64,000 nt of DNA, taken from Halioxenophilus aromaticivorans. GTDB lineage: Bacteria > Pseudomonadota > Gammaproteobacteria > Pseudomonadales > Cellvibrionaceae. Positions 25,454-35,058 of the stretch are shown here, in pieces (positions within the stretch are counted from its first letter, which is position 1; each line of letters begins with the position of its first letter). Position numbers and translations under genes: made by a program. The stretch lies in the NCBI RefSeq assembly GCF_042850945.1, contig NZ_AP031496.1, forward strand, positions 3,162,001 through 3,226,000. Direction: 5' to 3'. A model generated the notes under the pieces. The model was not told the DNA's origin. It saw only the letters and a program-made list of their open reading frames with translations, and ran no database searches.

Positions 25454-26236
25454 CTATTTTGGCTTCTGCCAGAGCATATGCTGGTACCGGCCCAGCTCTC
25501 GGTAAGGCGACTGACTGGAGAACTGAAGTTCCAGCGCTTTGAGCTCCTCCGGTTGACGATTGCGATCTTCCTCATTAAGTACAAAATCGTGAAACACCCG
25601 AATTCCACTGTGGCAAACCGGCTCTAGGTTCAACGCTTGGCACCAAGTTTTCACATCGTCAATTTTGCGTGGGTAGGTAGGCGTAAGGCTACGTCTGCCA
25701 CCACGATATTGGCCCTGATTCACTTTTTTAAAATTAGTGCGCAGCAGATTTTTAAAAATCAAGCCGTCGAGGTTATAAAACAGCAGCGACAGTACCCCCC
25801 CGGGCTTCAGCATGGTGTGGATGCTGTGCAATAGCGCCTGCGGGTCTTCTACCCACTCCAACACCGCATGGCAGAGGATGACGTCGAAACTTTGACCGGA
25901 CCAAGCCTGCCTCTGATACTGTACTATGGTGCCATGGAACCAAGCCAACTTTTGCTCAGCTAAGGCCGTTGGCTCTACCTCGGCCAGGGCCAGTTTCAGC
26001 ATTTCTACTGAGACATCCACCAAAGTAACCTTGTGGCCGAGCGATAACAGAGGCCCAGCAAATGGCGCCCTGCCACAGCCGGCATCCAAAATAACACCGC
26101 CGGGTTGCTGCAATTGTGGGCAGCGTTGTTCTAAATCTCGCTGGATGACGTCTAAACGAATCCGGCCCTTTAGCGTTTGGTAGACATTGCTGGCAAATCG
26201 ATACGCCAAGTCATCGAAATTACGGTCGCCGGCCAT
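25454..26236 (-). CDS. cmoM: tRNA 5-carboxymethoxyuridine methyltransferase
   Basis: This SAM-dependent methyltransferase (formerly SmtA) methylates cmo5U34 to its methyl ester in certain tRNAs. From ATG 26236 (GGAG upstream) it has 260 residues. It starts with GDRNFDDLAYRF, has the SAM motif LDAGCGRAPFA (about residues 50-60) and LCHAVLEWVEDP, and ends with the family phrase SGIRVFHDFVL and ELGRYQHML. These match CmoM rather than general UbiE-like enzymes. The cmoA and cmoB genes lie 6 kb away on the other strand. Confidence 0.92.
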   Translation of the reverse strand: MAGDRNFDDLAYRFASNVYQTLKGRIRLDVIQRDLEQRCPQLQQPGGVILDAGCGRAPFAGPLLSLGHKVTLVDVSVEMLKLALAEVEPTALAEQKLAWFHGTIVQYQRQAWSGQSFDVILCHAVLEWVEDPQALLHSIHTMLKPGGVLSLLFYNLDGLIFKNLLRTNFKKVNQGQYRGGRRSLTPTYPRKIDDVKTWCQALNLEPVCHSGIRVFHDFVLNEEDRNRQPEELKALELQFSSQSPYRELGRYQHMLWQKPK

Positions 26237-26317
26237 CAACACTCCTATATACGTTGGTCCGCTTTAGTTTGCTGCGCGCTGCGTTGGGTATTGCAACGTA
26301 AACCGCTACAATGGGGC

Positions 26318-26623
26318 ATGGCAGATACGACGGAAAAAAACTGGGTGGTGTATATCATAGAAACCACCAAAGGCAAGCTGTACACGGGCATTACCAATAA
26401 CCTACCGCGTCGGACGCAACAGCACCATGTTGGTCGCGGCGCCAAATACTTTCGTATAGACCCACCAAAACATTTGCTGTGGCACGAACCCAACCACACC
26501 AAGGTTACAGCAGCGCGGCGTGAAATTGAGATTAAAAAGCTCACCCGACAACAAAAGCTATTCATTATTCAATCAGCTAAACAGCAACGATTACCCATAC
26601 CTATAAGCCCACCCGCCAGCTGA
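26318..26623 (+). CDS. GIY-YIG nuclease-domain protein, UPF0213/YhbQ type
   Basis: This is a small single-domain protein of 101 residues from ATG 26318. The GIY-YIG core is VVYIIETTKGKLYTGIT (about residues 9-25), followed by a conserved RR in LPRRTQQH, the strand GAKYFR and the catalytic-type Glu in AARREIEIKKL. YhbQ-type proteins have weak nuclease activity in vitro; the cellular role is unclear. The longer frame from 26177 overlaps cmoM and is not supported. It is divergent from cmoM. Confidence 0.88.
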   Translation: MADTTEKNWVVYIIETTKGKLYTGITNNLPRRTQQHHVGRGAKYFRIDPPKHLLWHEPNHTKVTAARREIEIKKLTRQQKLFIIQSAKQQRLPIPISPPAS

Positions 26624-26751
26624 CCATGAGCGGTTTTTCGCAGCTCAGTAAAGGTGTACACTGACTCAACTGAAGGCCTACAAACACCGTTAGTAACAGC
26701 CCGAAATCGCTAACTGGGCCAACCCTTTGCACGACACAACCTGAGGAACCT

Positions 26752-29670
26752 ATGCCGTCTAACGCTCACCCTGCTTTTGAGCTGCTACGCAGCCACACCA
26801 TCGAATCTCTCGGTATTCAGGTTGAAGAATATCGCCATAGCAAAACCGGCGCCCAACATATCCACCTTGCGGCGGATAACCAAGAAAACGTGTTTTTGGT
26901 AGCACTGCGGACAGTCCCCATGGACTCCACCGGCGTAGCTCACATTCTGGAACATACCGCGCTGTGTGGCAGTGAGAAATTCCCGGTACGCGACCCCTTC
27001 TTTATGATGATTCGGCGTTCTCTCAACACCTTTATGAACGCTTTCACCAGCTCTGATTGGACCGCATACCCCTTTGCCAGCCAAAACAAAAAGGATTTCA
27101 ACAATCTACTGGATGTTTATTTAGACGCCGTATTCTTCTCACGGCTAGACCCGTTGGATTTTGCCCAGGAGGGACACCGTGTCGAATTCGCCCAGGCCGA
27201 CGACCCCAATTCTGAATTGGTTTATAAAGGTGTGGTGTACAACGAAATGAAAGGCGCCATGAGCTCCGTGCCGTCTCAGTTGTGGCAAGCCATCTGCAAG
27301 TATCTGTTCCCCACCACAACCTACCACTTCAATAGCGGTGGCGAGCCCGACGTTATTCCCAGCCTCAGTTACGAACAACTGCAGCGGTTTTATCGCACCC
27401 ACTATCACCCCAGCAACGCCATCTTCATGACCTTTGGCGACATTCCTGTGGTGGAGCACCAAACCAAATTTGAAGAACAGGTATTAACTCGCTTTAAAAA
27501 GCTCGATTATCAAGTCAGTGTAGGCGATGAGCAGCGTTACCACGCCCCGGTGCGGGTGCAGGAATACTACCCACTGGACGACGATGAAGATCTTACGAGT
27601 AAAACACATTTGGTGATGGGTTGGCTGCTGGGTAAATCCACAGACCTAGACGCCGTACTGCAAGCGCAACTGCTCAACAACCTCCTACTAGACAACAGCG
27701 CGTCACCACTGCAAAAACTGTTAGAGACCACAGAACTGGGGTCGGCCCCCTCCCCCATGTGCGGTTTAGACGACTCTCAGAAAGAGTTGTCGTTTCTGTG
27801 CGGCATTGAGGGCAGCGAAGCAGAACATGCCGAAGCCTTTGAACAGGCCGTCTTGGCGGTGATCACCGACATTGCCGAAAACGGCGTCAGCGACAAACAA
27901 TTACAAGCCAGTCTGCACCAGCTGGAATTAGCGCAACGCGAGATTGGAGGCGACTCCTATCCTTACGGCTTGCAGTTGATTCTGTCCGGCCTAACTTCAG
28001 CCACCCACAGAGGTGATGCCATTGCCTTGCTGGATGTAGAACCGGCGCTACAGAAATTACGCACCGCCGCCGGGGAACCCAATTTTGTCCAGAACCTCGC
28101 CAAGACTTTGCTGTTGGATAACCCACACCGAGTTCATCTAACCATGGTGCCGGATGGCTCTATCAGCCAGCACAAGGTTGCAGCCGAGCAACAGCGCCTG
28201 GCGGAGTTAAAATCAGGACTTAGCGAAGAGCAAAAGCAAAGTGTGGTGGCACTGGCGCAACAGCTTAAACAACGCCAGGAACAAGCGGACGACGAAAGTG
28301 TGCTGCCCAAAGTCACCGTGGCCGATGTTCCGGCCAACATGCACCGTGCGGTAGGCGAAGAATACAAAGTTGGCGACAGCGCTTTAAGTGTTTACCACGC
28401 TGGGACTAACGGCCTGGCCTATCAGCAGGTTGTTATGGACCTGCCCCAGCTCGACGATGAGCTGCTAGCCGTACTGCCCATTTACACCCTGTGCTTAACA
28501 GAGCTGGGACTCGGCGATCAAGACTACCTGGCCATTCAGCAACGCCAAGCTCAAGTAACGGGTGGCCTAAACGCCTTTAGCAGTATGCGCGGTGACATAG
28601 ACAACGCCCAAAACCTAACCAGTTTTGTAACCGTTTCCGGTAAGGCACTGGCGCGCAACCAACAGCAGCTCACTGAACTTATGGATCAAACCCTAACTTC
28701 AGTGCGATTTGATGAACACGCCCGCATGAAAGAGCTTATCTCACAAGTGCGCGCCCGACGCGAGATGAGCGTGACTGGCTCTGGCCACGCGCTGGCGATG
28801 TCCGCGGCTGCCAGTGGTTTAAGCAGTGGTGCCAATATCAATCATCGATTATCCGGCCTAGCTGGTATTAAGTCGCTCAAAGCCCTGGATAAGTCGCTGG
28901 CAGAGCCCGCCGCCTTGGCAGCCTTGGCCGACAAGTTGAGCCGTATACACAAGGCGGTAACCAATAACCAACGGCGTTACTTCCTGGCCGCTGATGCCGA
29001 GCATACCGTGGAATGCATTGCCAATATTGAGCAGCAATGGGGCCAGTATTCCGCCGGCATTAGTTCGCATTTTAGCGCGCCGCCAGTGAGCACAAATTCG
29101 TTGCAAGCGTGGATTGCCAATACCCAGGTAAACTTCTGTGCTAAGGCGTACCCCACGGTAACCATGAACCATCCAGATTCGCCGGTGCTTACGGTACTCT
29201 CCGGCTTTTTGCGCAATGGTTATTTACACCGCACTATCCGCGAGCAGGGTGGCGCTTATGGTGGCGGAGCCAGCCAAGATTCCAACAGCGCAAGCTTTCG
29301 CTTTTATTCCTATCGTGACCCTCGCTTATCCGAAACCCTGGCCGATTTCGACCGTGCAATCGACTGGTTGCACAGCGCAACGCACAGCGACCAATCGGTG
29401 GAAGAAGCTATTTTGGGCGTGGTAGCCTCACTGGATAAACCTAGCTCTCCGGCGGGTGAAGCTAAACAAGCATTCCACGCGCAACTGGCTGGGCGCAGTC
29501 AAAGCGTGAGGGAATTGTTTCGCCAGCGCGTACTGGAGGTAACCGCGGGCGACATGCAGCGAGTGGCCGAAACCTATTTACAGGCCGACAAAGCCAGTAC
29601 TGCGGTTATCACCCACAATGGCAGCAGTGAAGAAACCGCTAAACTGGGGTTAGAGAGCTTCGTTTTGTAG
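26752..29670 (+). CDS. M16C-family zinc metallopeptidase, presequence protease (PreP)-like
   Basis: The 972-residue peptidase resembles organelle presequence proteases, which degrade short unfolded peptides in a closed chamber. The inverted zinc motif HILEH lies at residues 64-68, with the distal glutamate in VVYNEMKGAM. Four M16-like units are expected, and the C-terminal part has the substrate-binding REQGGAYGGGA. There is no signal peptide, so it is probably cytoplasmic. GAGGAACCT precedes ATG 26752. It stands alone between the GIY-YIG gene and the kinase pair. Confidence 0.93.
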   Translation: MPSNAHPAFELLRSHTIESLGIQVEEYRHSKTGAQHIHLAADNQENVFLVALRTVPMDSTGVAHILEHTALCGSEKFPVRDPFFMMIRRSLNTFMNAFTSSDWTAYPFASQNKKDFNNLLDVYLDAVFFSRLDPLDFAQEGHRVEFAQADDPNSELVYKGVVYNEMKGAMSSVPSQLWQAICKYLFPTTTYHFNSGGEPDVIPSLSYEQLQRFYRTHYHPSNAIFMTFGDIPVVEHQTKFEEQVLTRFKKLDYQVSVGDEQRYHAPVRVQEYYPLDDDEDLTSKTHLVMGWLLGKSTDLDAVLQAQLLNNLLLDNSASPLQKLLETTELGSAPSPMCGLDDSQKELSFLCGIEGSEAEHAEAFEQAVLAVITDIAENGVSDKQLQASLHQLELAQREIGGDSYPYGLQLILSGLTSATHRGDAIALLDVEPALQKLRTAAGEPNFVQNLAKTLLLDNPHRVHLTMVPDGSISQHKVAAEQQRLAELKSGLSEEQKQSVVALAQQLKQRQEQADDESVLPKVTVADVPANMHRAVGEEYKVGDSALSVYHAGTNGLAYQQVVMDLPQLDDELLAVLPIYTLCLTELGLGDQDYLAIQQRQAQVTGGLNAFSSMRGDIDNAQNLTSFVTVSGKALARNQQQLTELMDQTLTSVRFDEHARMKELISQVRARREMSVTGSGHALAMSAAASGLSSGANINHRLSGLAGIKSLKALDKSLAEPAALAALADKLSRIHKAVTNNQRRYFLAADAEHTVECIANIEQQWGQYSAGISSHFSAPPVSTNSLQAWIANTQVNFCAKAYPTVTMNHPDSPVLTVLSGFLRNGYLHRTIREQGGAYGGGASQDSNSASFRFYSYRDPRLSETLADFDRAIDWLHSATHSDQSVEEAILGVVASLDKPSSPAGEAKQAFHAQLAGRSQSVRELFRQRVLEVTAGDMQRVAETYLQADKASTAVITHNGSSEETAKLGLESFVL

Positions 29671-29929
29671 CCCTTCAAAGCAGCCACACACTACTTGTAA
29701 ACCGAGGTAACGTGTGGTTGTAAAACCTGGTTTGTTTTCAGTCTAGCCCCCCACCCCTGGTCGTTTTTACTTTGTTTATCTCAGCAGGGGGGGGTATTTA
29801 TCTCAATTGTGAGTTCTCTCATCCTTGATATCTCACAAACGAAATCTCAACCTACTCAGCTCGCCCGTGTACTCGCCCCTGTGAATAATTAACTACGCCC
29901 ACGAGGATATTGCGAGATGCTGTTCGGCC
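29671..29929. other. Intergenic region after the M16C peptidase
   Basis: About 260 bases lie between two convergent genes. They contain a C-rich run (around 29747-29759) and a G-rich run (around 29786-29793) that could pair, but no clear stem with a T tract. No gene is seen. Confidence 0.35.
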
Positions 29930-30622
29930 CTAAGGCAAAATTAGAACCAGCTCGCCGCCGGGAAGGCGTCCTGCATTGAGCAGCTCTAGGCGACCTGTAA
30001 TGTCGTTCCGTTTGTGTCGTTTTGCAATTTGAGAAGCGAAGTAAAGGCCCAAATTAGTACGATGACGGTCAAATTCCTGAGCTTCATAGTCTGCTGTTTG
30101 CGCCCCGAGCATGGCGCGCGGGAAACCGGGCCCGTTGTCAGAAATCCGTACCTCCAGGCATTGGTCCGTAATCTGCGCGGAGACCAATATCTTATCCTTG
30201 GTGTAACGCGATGCATTGACCAAGGCATCGTTGATTACCGCTGCTACCATCTCGCCGTCAAAGTACCAAACCAAATCCTCAGCGCAGTCCAAATGCACTG
30301 TAATACCCTGCATCGTAAACAGTGTTTCATTACGTGTTATTTGGTCTTCCAATAATTCAATCACATACTGTTCATCGATGGTTACCGGTAGCCGCTGTTT
30401 TTGCATACGATAAACCGATAACAACTGCACCAGCTCCGCGCTGATGCGAGAAGCCTCGTATTGCAACGTCGTGAATTGCTTGGCCTGGCGCTGATTGGCT
30501 GGGTCCATCTCGGAAATTACCTCATCCAAAGAACCCAACAGCATCCCCAGTGAGTTTTTCATGTCGTGCACGCTGGCGGCAAGAATCAGAGAAAAATCAT
30601 CATTGGCGTTTTCGGAAGACAT
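29930..30622 (-). CDS. Soluble sensor histidine kinase with HDMKN-type H box
   Basis: The 230-residue protein has no membrane segment or input domain. The phospho-acceptor is probably His19 in SVHDMKNSLG, followed by a dimerisation helix pair and an ATP-binding domain: N box LVNASRYT, G1 box SDNGPGFP, and a degenerate G2 box RTNLGLYF in which the first glycines are replaced. AAAGGA lies before ATG 30622. It follows a REC-TPR gene by 12 bases on the same strand, so the two form a two-component pair whose signal must enter by another route. No physiological role is known to me. Confidence 0.85.
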   Translation of the reverse strand: MSSENANDDFSLILAASVHDMKNSLGMLLGSLDEVISEMDPANQRQAKQFTTLQYEASRISAELVQLLSVYRMQKQRLPVTIDEQYVIELLEDQITRNETLFTMQGITVHLDCAEDLVWYFDGEMVAAVINDALVNASRYTKDKILVSAQITDQCLEVRISDNGPGFPRAMLGAQTADYEAQEFDRHRTNLGLYFASQIAKRHKRNDITGRLELLNAGRLPGGELVLILP

Positions 30623-30634
30623 AGCCCAGTCCTT

Positions 30635-32260
30635 TTAGTGGCTTAGCGCACATTTTTGGCGTTTCTCTTTCAATTGAATGTAGCGTCGGTATTGGCCATC
30701 GGTTGGATGAATTTTTTGACTCACAAAATCCAACGCCTCATCCACCTGTGCAATCAGACCCGGTTCTACGTCGTCGGCTTCACACTGCGCCAAAAGGACT
30801 TGTAGCAGGTTTAAACGCACACCTACATGGGAGGGAAACAACGCTTGTGCATGTGCAAAAGCTTCCGCCGCTTGAGTAAAAGCGTGCCGCTGATAATGTC
30901 GTATGCCATCACTGTTAAAGCGAGCAATCAAGCTTTTATTTTTTGTACTTTTAGGTTCGTCTAATAACAGGTCTAATTGTTCCAGTTTTTCTTGGTCATT
31001 TTTGTGCTGCTCGCACAACGCCTGCAAAAGCTCCTCTGCTTCTTGTTGCTTGCCAAAACAGCGTTGTGCTTTGATCGTCTCAAACGCCACCTCAAAGGGC
31101 AAAGCACACAAGGGTGTTTGCTGTACCTGAGCACAGGCTTCATGAAACATCTGCTCGCCGCGAACAACGTCCTGGGACCGCAACATGAGCTGTGCCTGCA
31201 GTAATTTACTTTGGAGTGCGATAGACTGCTCAAGGCTAGGCGCCTCCAAAAATTTCAATTTGGATACTGCATCCTTGAGCGCTTCGGGAGAAGGCAGCTG
31301 TTCGTTCAGGCTAAGGGCAGAGCGGGCATAATTTAAATTCTGCTGGGGGGTTTTATAGACCGAATGTTCGGCCAACCGAATCACCCGACGTAAAGCCTTT
31401 ACTGCAACTGCAAAATCTTGGTTACGCACCGCCGTATCGGCCAATCGCTCCTGGCGCAGTAACGCTAGAGGCGAAATAGACACAGCACTTTGCAGTGTCG
31501 CCTGTACCTGCCTGCCATCGTTGTTGCTAGCCAAGACATCGGCCAGACCATCATAGGCTTTTAGATTTAGCGGGTTTACGGTAATGAGATCCTGAAACCA
31601 GCGCTTGGCCATGTCTAGATCGCCCTGCAAATGCCGGATCTTGGCCATGCCCAGTCGGGCCCATTCCAGTGGTCTTACTTGCAATACCGAGCGATAGACT
31701 TGCTCGGCTGCACCGAGATCGCCGGCTTCCAACAGCAAATTCGCCAAGTATTTTTGGCAGAACCCACTTTGATAACCACGCCGGCGAATGTGATCCCGGC
31801 AGGCGGAAATAGCCGCAGCAGTATCATGGTTATCCATCGCAGTTAATAAAGGCTGCAACTGCTGGTACATAACTAAAATTCGGTCTAGGCGCTGCTGTAA
31901 TGTTTTCGCTGTGATCGGTTTAGAGAGATAGGCGTCCGGTTCCACATCGGAGGCCGCCAGTACAATCTCTTTGCTGTTTTCAGCTGACACTAAAACGAAT
32001 ATTTGTCTGCTGTCCAGCCGGCGGTGAAAGCGCAATGATTCCAGTAACTGCAACCCAGTGGCACCGTTACCAAGATTGTAATCGGATAATATAGCGTCGT
32101 AGCGCCATTGCTCGCACAGCGTTTGAGCATCTTCGGCATTGCTGGCGCCATCAACCTTGGCGACACCAAAGTCCTCCAACATGCGGGCCACAGTAGATCG
32201 AAAGCCATCGAAATCATCCAATATTAGGATGCGCAGTTTGTGATACTCCCTAAACGCCAT
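30635..32260 (-). CDS. Response regulator with REC domain and TPR repeats
   Basis: The 541-residue protein has an N-terminal receiver domain (about 8-130) with acid pocket Asp15/Asp16, phospho-acceptor Asp60 in LSDYNLG and Lys114 in LSKPI, so phosphorylation should be possible. The rest is helical TPR-like repeats (for example around AKRWFQDLITVNPLNLKAYD and FTQAAEAFAHAQALFPSHVG), suggesting a protein-interaction output and no DNA-binding domain. It precedes the histidine kinase by 12 bases and is divergent from cmoA. The target protein is unknown. Confidence 0.88.
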   Translation of the reverse strand: MAFREYHKLRILILDDFDGFRSTVARMLEDFGVAKVDGASNAEDAQTLCEQWRYDAILSDYNLGNGATGLQLLESLRFHRRLDSRQIFVLVSAENSKEIVLAASDVEPDAYLSKPITAKTLQQRLDRILVMYQQLQPLLTAMDNHDTAAAISACRDHIRRRGYQSGFCQKYLANLLLEAGDLGAAEQVYRSVLQVRPLEWARLGMAKIRHLQGDLDMAKRWFQDLITVNPLNLKAYDGLADVLASNNDGRQVQATLQSAVSISPLALLRQERLADTAVRNQDFAVAVKALRRVIRLAEHSVYKTPQQNLNYARSALSLNEQLPSPEALKDAVSKLKFLEAPSLEQSIALQSKLLQAQLMLRSQDVVRGEQMFHEACAQVQQTPLCALPFEVAFETIKAQRCFGKQQEAEELLQALCEQHKNDQEKLEQLDLLLDEPKSTKNKSLIARFNSDGIRHYQRHAFTQAAEAFAHAQALFPSHVGVRLNLLQVLLAQCEADDVEPGLIAQVDEALDFVSQKIHPTDGQYRRYIQLKEKRQKCALSH

Positions 32261-32432
32261 AGCTGTGGTTTAAACTCTTCCTCTGGAACACCTTGGGCAT
32301 TGTTCGCCCTACCTGTAAAGTTTAGGTCATAGACAATAACTTGAGCAGATATAGGCCCAACGGTGGCTTCCCCTTCCCCAGCGTCAGCTATTTGCATAAA
32401 ATCAGCGCCCATTTGATCAACCGAGCCTCGTC

Positions 32433-33179
32433 ATGCCCATCGATAAACCCAATGCAGATAAGCTGTTCTCTGAGCCAATGAAGCAAATCGACCAGTTTAC
32501 CTTCAACAAATCTGTGGTAGACGTGTTCCCAGATATGATCAAACGTTCAGTACCAGGCTACACCACAATCATTGGCATGATTGGCGATTTGGCCGAGCGT
32601 TTCACCCAGCCCAATACCCGCTGTTACGATCTCGGATGCTCCCTAGGAGCAGCCACTTTAGCCATGCGCAGAAGGATTGGCGTGGACGGCTGCGAGATAG
32701 TAGCCATCGATAATTCTCAGGCAATGATCGACCAATGCTCTAAGCTGATTGCCCGGGATCATGGAGCAACCCACGTTGACGTAAACTGCCAAGATGTCTT
32801 GGATGTCCACATTAGCAATGCCTCCATCGTCGTATTGAATTTCACCCTTCAATTTATTGCCCAAGAACATCGCCACACGATTTTGAAAAATATCTATCGA
32901 GGGTTAAACCCAGGTGGTGTTTTGATCATGTCAGAAAAGGTTGCCTTTGAAGATCAAAGCCACCACGAATTGATGATCGATCTTTATCACAGCTTTAAAA
33001 AGGTCAATGGCTACAGCGATTTAGAGATATCACAAAAACGGGAAGCCCTGGAAAACGTATTAATACCTGAAACACTGACCCAGCATAGACAGCGGCTAAA
33101 AGCCTGCGGTTTTGCCGATGCCGACGTTTGGTTTCAGTGTTTTAATTTTGCCTCAATAATTGCTCAGAAGCCGTTATGA
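32433..33179 (+). CDS. cmoA: Carboxy-S-adenosyl-L-methionine synthase
   Basis: The enzyme makes carboxy-SAM from SAM and prephenate, for use by CmoB. It has 248 residues, the typical length. The SAM-fold motif YDLGCSLGAATLAM (about residues 68-81) has the CSLGA sequence characteristic of CmoA, and NFTLQFI and MSEKV follow. Its stop overlaps the cmoB start by 4 bases (ATGA). Confidence 0.96.
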   Translation: MPIDKPNADKLFSEPMKQIDQFTFNKSVVDVFPDMIKRSVPGYTTIIGMIGDLAERFTQPNTRCYDLGCSLGAATLAMRRRIGVDGCEIVAIDNSQAMIDQCSKLIARDHGATHVDVNCQDVLDVHISNASIVVLNFTLQFIAQEHRHTILKNIYRGLNPGGVLIMSEKVAFEDQSHHELMIDLYHSFKKVNGYSDLEISQKREALENVLIPETLTQHRQRLKACGFADADVWFQCFNFASIIAQKPL

Positions 33180-34147
33180 TTGAATATTATCAGGACTTAA
33201 TCGAAAACCTAAAAGGTACTAACCTGGCTGCCTGGGCTGAGCGCATACCGGCTCAAATTAGTGACGGCCTATCAACCAAACGCTTCGGTGATCTGCCCGC
33301 GTGGATTTCCGCCCTGGAGCAACTACCCGCGCCCGTGACTAAGACCATAGAACTCAAGGACCGCGTGGAAATTGGAGCGCCCGGCGATGCCTCGGTGGCC
33401 ACACTGAAATCGATGGAAGACGCATTACGTGCGCTCATCCCCTGGCGCAAGGGCCCCTATACCGTCCACGGTATTCACATCGATACCGAATGGCGATCAG
33501 ACTGGAAATGGCACCGGCTGATCGACCACATAGCCCCACTGCACGACCGCACTGTACTTGATGTCGGTTGTGGTAATGGCTATCACTGTTGGCGGGCGTT
33601 AGGCGCCGGTGCTAAACGCGTCATCGGCATCGACCCATCGCCTCGGTTTATCGTGCAGTTTGCCATGATGAAAAAGCTTATTGGAGCCGCACCGGTGCAC
33701 GTCTTACCGGTGACAATGGAACAGGTGCCGGCCAACCTGCAAGCTTTTGATACCACCTTCAGTATGGGTGTTCTGTATCATCGCCGATCGCCTTTCGATC
33801 ACCTAAAAGAACTCAAAGAGACTTTAACACTCGGCGGCGAGTTGGTGCTCGAAACCCTAGTCGTAGACGGCCCCGAGGGCCATGTACTGGTGCCCAAAAA
33901 GCGCTATGCCATGATGAATAACGTATGGTTTTTACCCAGCTGCGCAACCCTTCACATTTGGCTAGAGAAGATCGGTTTTAAGAAGGTGAAGCTGATTGAT
34001 GTTAATGAAACCACTTTGGAAGAACAGCGCTCTACGCAATGGATGAAGTTCCATTCACTGGAGCAGTTTTTAGACCCCAACGACAGAGGCAAAACCATTG
34101 AGGGATATCCCAGGCCAAAACGAGCCGTGTTTACCGCCGAGGCCTAA
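33176..34147 (+). CDS. cmoB: tRNA U34 carboxymethyltransferase
   Basis: CmoB transfers the carboxymethyl group from carboxy-SAM to 5-hydroxyuridine at tRNA position 34, giving cmo5U. At 323 residues it has the normal length. Motifs are WRKGPYTVHGIHIDTEWRSD (about residues 90-110), LDVGCGNGYHCWRALG and MGVLYHRRSPFDHL. It is translationally coupled to cmoA. Confidence 0.97.
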   Translation: MIEYYQDLIENLKGTNLAAWAERIPAQISDGLSTKRFGDLPAWISALEQLPAPVTKTIELKDRVEIGAPGDASVATLKSMEDALRALIPWRKGPYTVHGIHIDTEWRSDWKWHRLIDHIAPLHDRTVLDVGCGNGYHCWRALGAGAKRVIGIDPSPRFIVQFAMMKKLIGAAPVHVLPVTMEQVPANLQAFDTTFSMGVLYHRRSPFDHLKELKETLTLGGELVLETLVVDGPEGHVLVPKKRYAMMNNVWFLPSCATLHIWLEKIGFKKVKLIDVNETTLEEQRSTQWMKFHSLEQFLDPNDRGKTIEGYPRPKRAVFTAEA

Positions 34148-34186
34148 AAGTAATCTAGGGGCGAATAAGGTGAAAACATTGGCAGG

Positions 34187-34729
34187 CTAGTCTTCCAGCA
34201 GCGTGATGTCGATGTCCAGATCAAACTCGGCACACACCTGCTGGCACCACTGATTGATTCGCGTGTTGGTTAATTCTTCCTGCTGATCTTCATCAATGGC
34301 CAAACCAACAAAACAGTTTTGATCGGCAAGTAGAGCTTTAGAGGCATCAAACTCGTAGCCGTCCACCGGCCAAAAGCCGACCACGCTGGCTGCAGTTTTT
34401 AACACTACCTGATACAACTCGCCCATGGCATCAAGGAAAAAATCACCGTAGCCAAATTGATCACCCAGGCCGAACATGGCCACCGTTTTACCGCTAAAAT
34501 CCAGGTTTTCTAGATCTGGCCAAAATTCTTCCCAATCGGATTGTATTTGACCAAAGTCCCATGTCGGAATGCCAAGAATAATACGATCATACTGATCAAA
34601 TTCTAATTGGGTTACGTCGGCAATGTCGAATATATCGATATTTTCAGGGCCCAAGCAGGCCTGAATTTTTTCTGCCACTGATTCCGTATTGCCCTCATCG
34701 CTACCAAAGAATAAGCCAATATTCGCCAT
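34187..34729 (-). CDS. fldA: Flavodoxin, long-chain
   Basis: This FMN electron carrier has 180 residues from ATG 34729 (AGAGG upstream). The phosphate-binding loop is FGSDEGNTESVA (about residues 7-18), the FMN-stacking loops are IPTWDFGQIQSDWEEF and GLGDQFGYGDFF, and the insertion of long-chain flavodoxins is present. The longer frame to 34825 is not part of the family. It converges with cmoB. The particular partner is not known. Confidence 0.92.
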   Translation of the reverse strand: MANIGLFFGSDEGNTESVAEKIQACLGPENIDIFDIADVTQLEFDQYDRIILGIPTWDFGQIQSDWEEFWPDLENLDFSGKTVAMFGLGDQFGYGDFFLDAMGELYQVVLKTAASVVGFWPVDGYEFDASKALLADQNCFVGLAIDEDQQEELTNTRINQWCQQVCAEFDLDIDITLLED

Positions 34730-34825
34730 GCATGCCTCTGTGTTTATTCCTGCGAGTCGCCAGCACGCCTCACTTAGGCCAAGTAAAATTACTAAAGTGC
34801 ATAACGACATTAAAATGGTGCGCAA

Positions 34826-35058
34826 TTATAGGTAAACTGTGGCCGATACTCTAGCCTTTGGCGCGGCCGAGCCCACAGCGATCAACAACCAAACCTAGCG
34901 CTCAAAACGCAATCAAAGGTATTGAATAGTCGTTACACTACCGTTTATTCTGTAAAAGTTAAATTTTGTCAAGAATGTGTGCGAAATTGGTATAAATCTT
35001 TGCACCAGTAGTACAGAATGTCGCAAAGGAATTATGGAAAGGACCGTAGGATTGCTCT
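34826..35058 (+). promoter_or_regulatory. Promoter region of the CpxRA-like operon
   Basis: The 230-base stretch lies between divergent fldA and the regulator gene. A TATAAA at 34991-34996 follows TTGTCA (34966-34971) with a long 19-base spacing. One GTAAA half-site of the CpxR-box type lies at 34952-34956, with a GTTAAA right after; the normal spacing of a CpxR box is not met. Autoregulation is therefore only a possibility. Confidence 0.3.

Noticed and set aside
32224..32412. 62-codon minus-strand frame ahead of the REC-TPR gene
   Set aside because: It overlaps the start of the REC-TPR gene out of frame and has no support.
34952..34964. CpxR box upstream of the CpxRA-like operon
   Set aside because: Only one GTAAA half-site with a wrongly spaced second part; kept only as a remark in the promoter entry.
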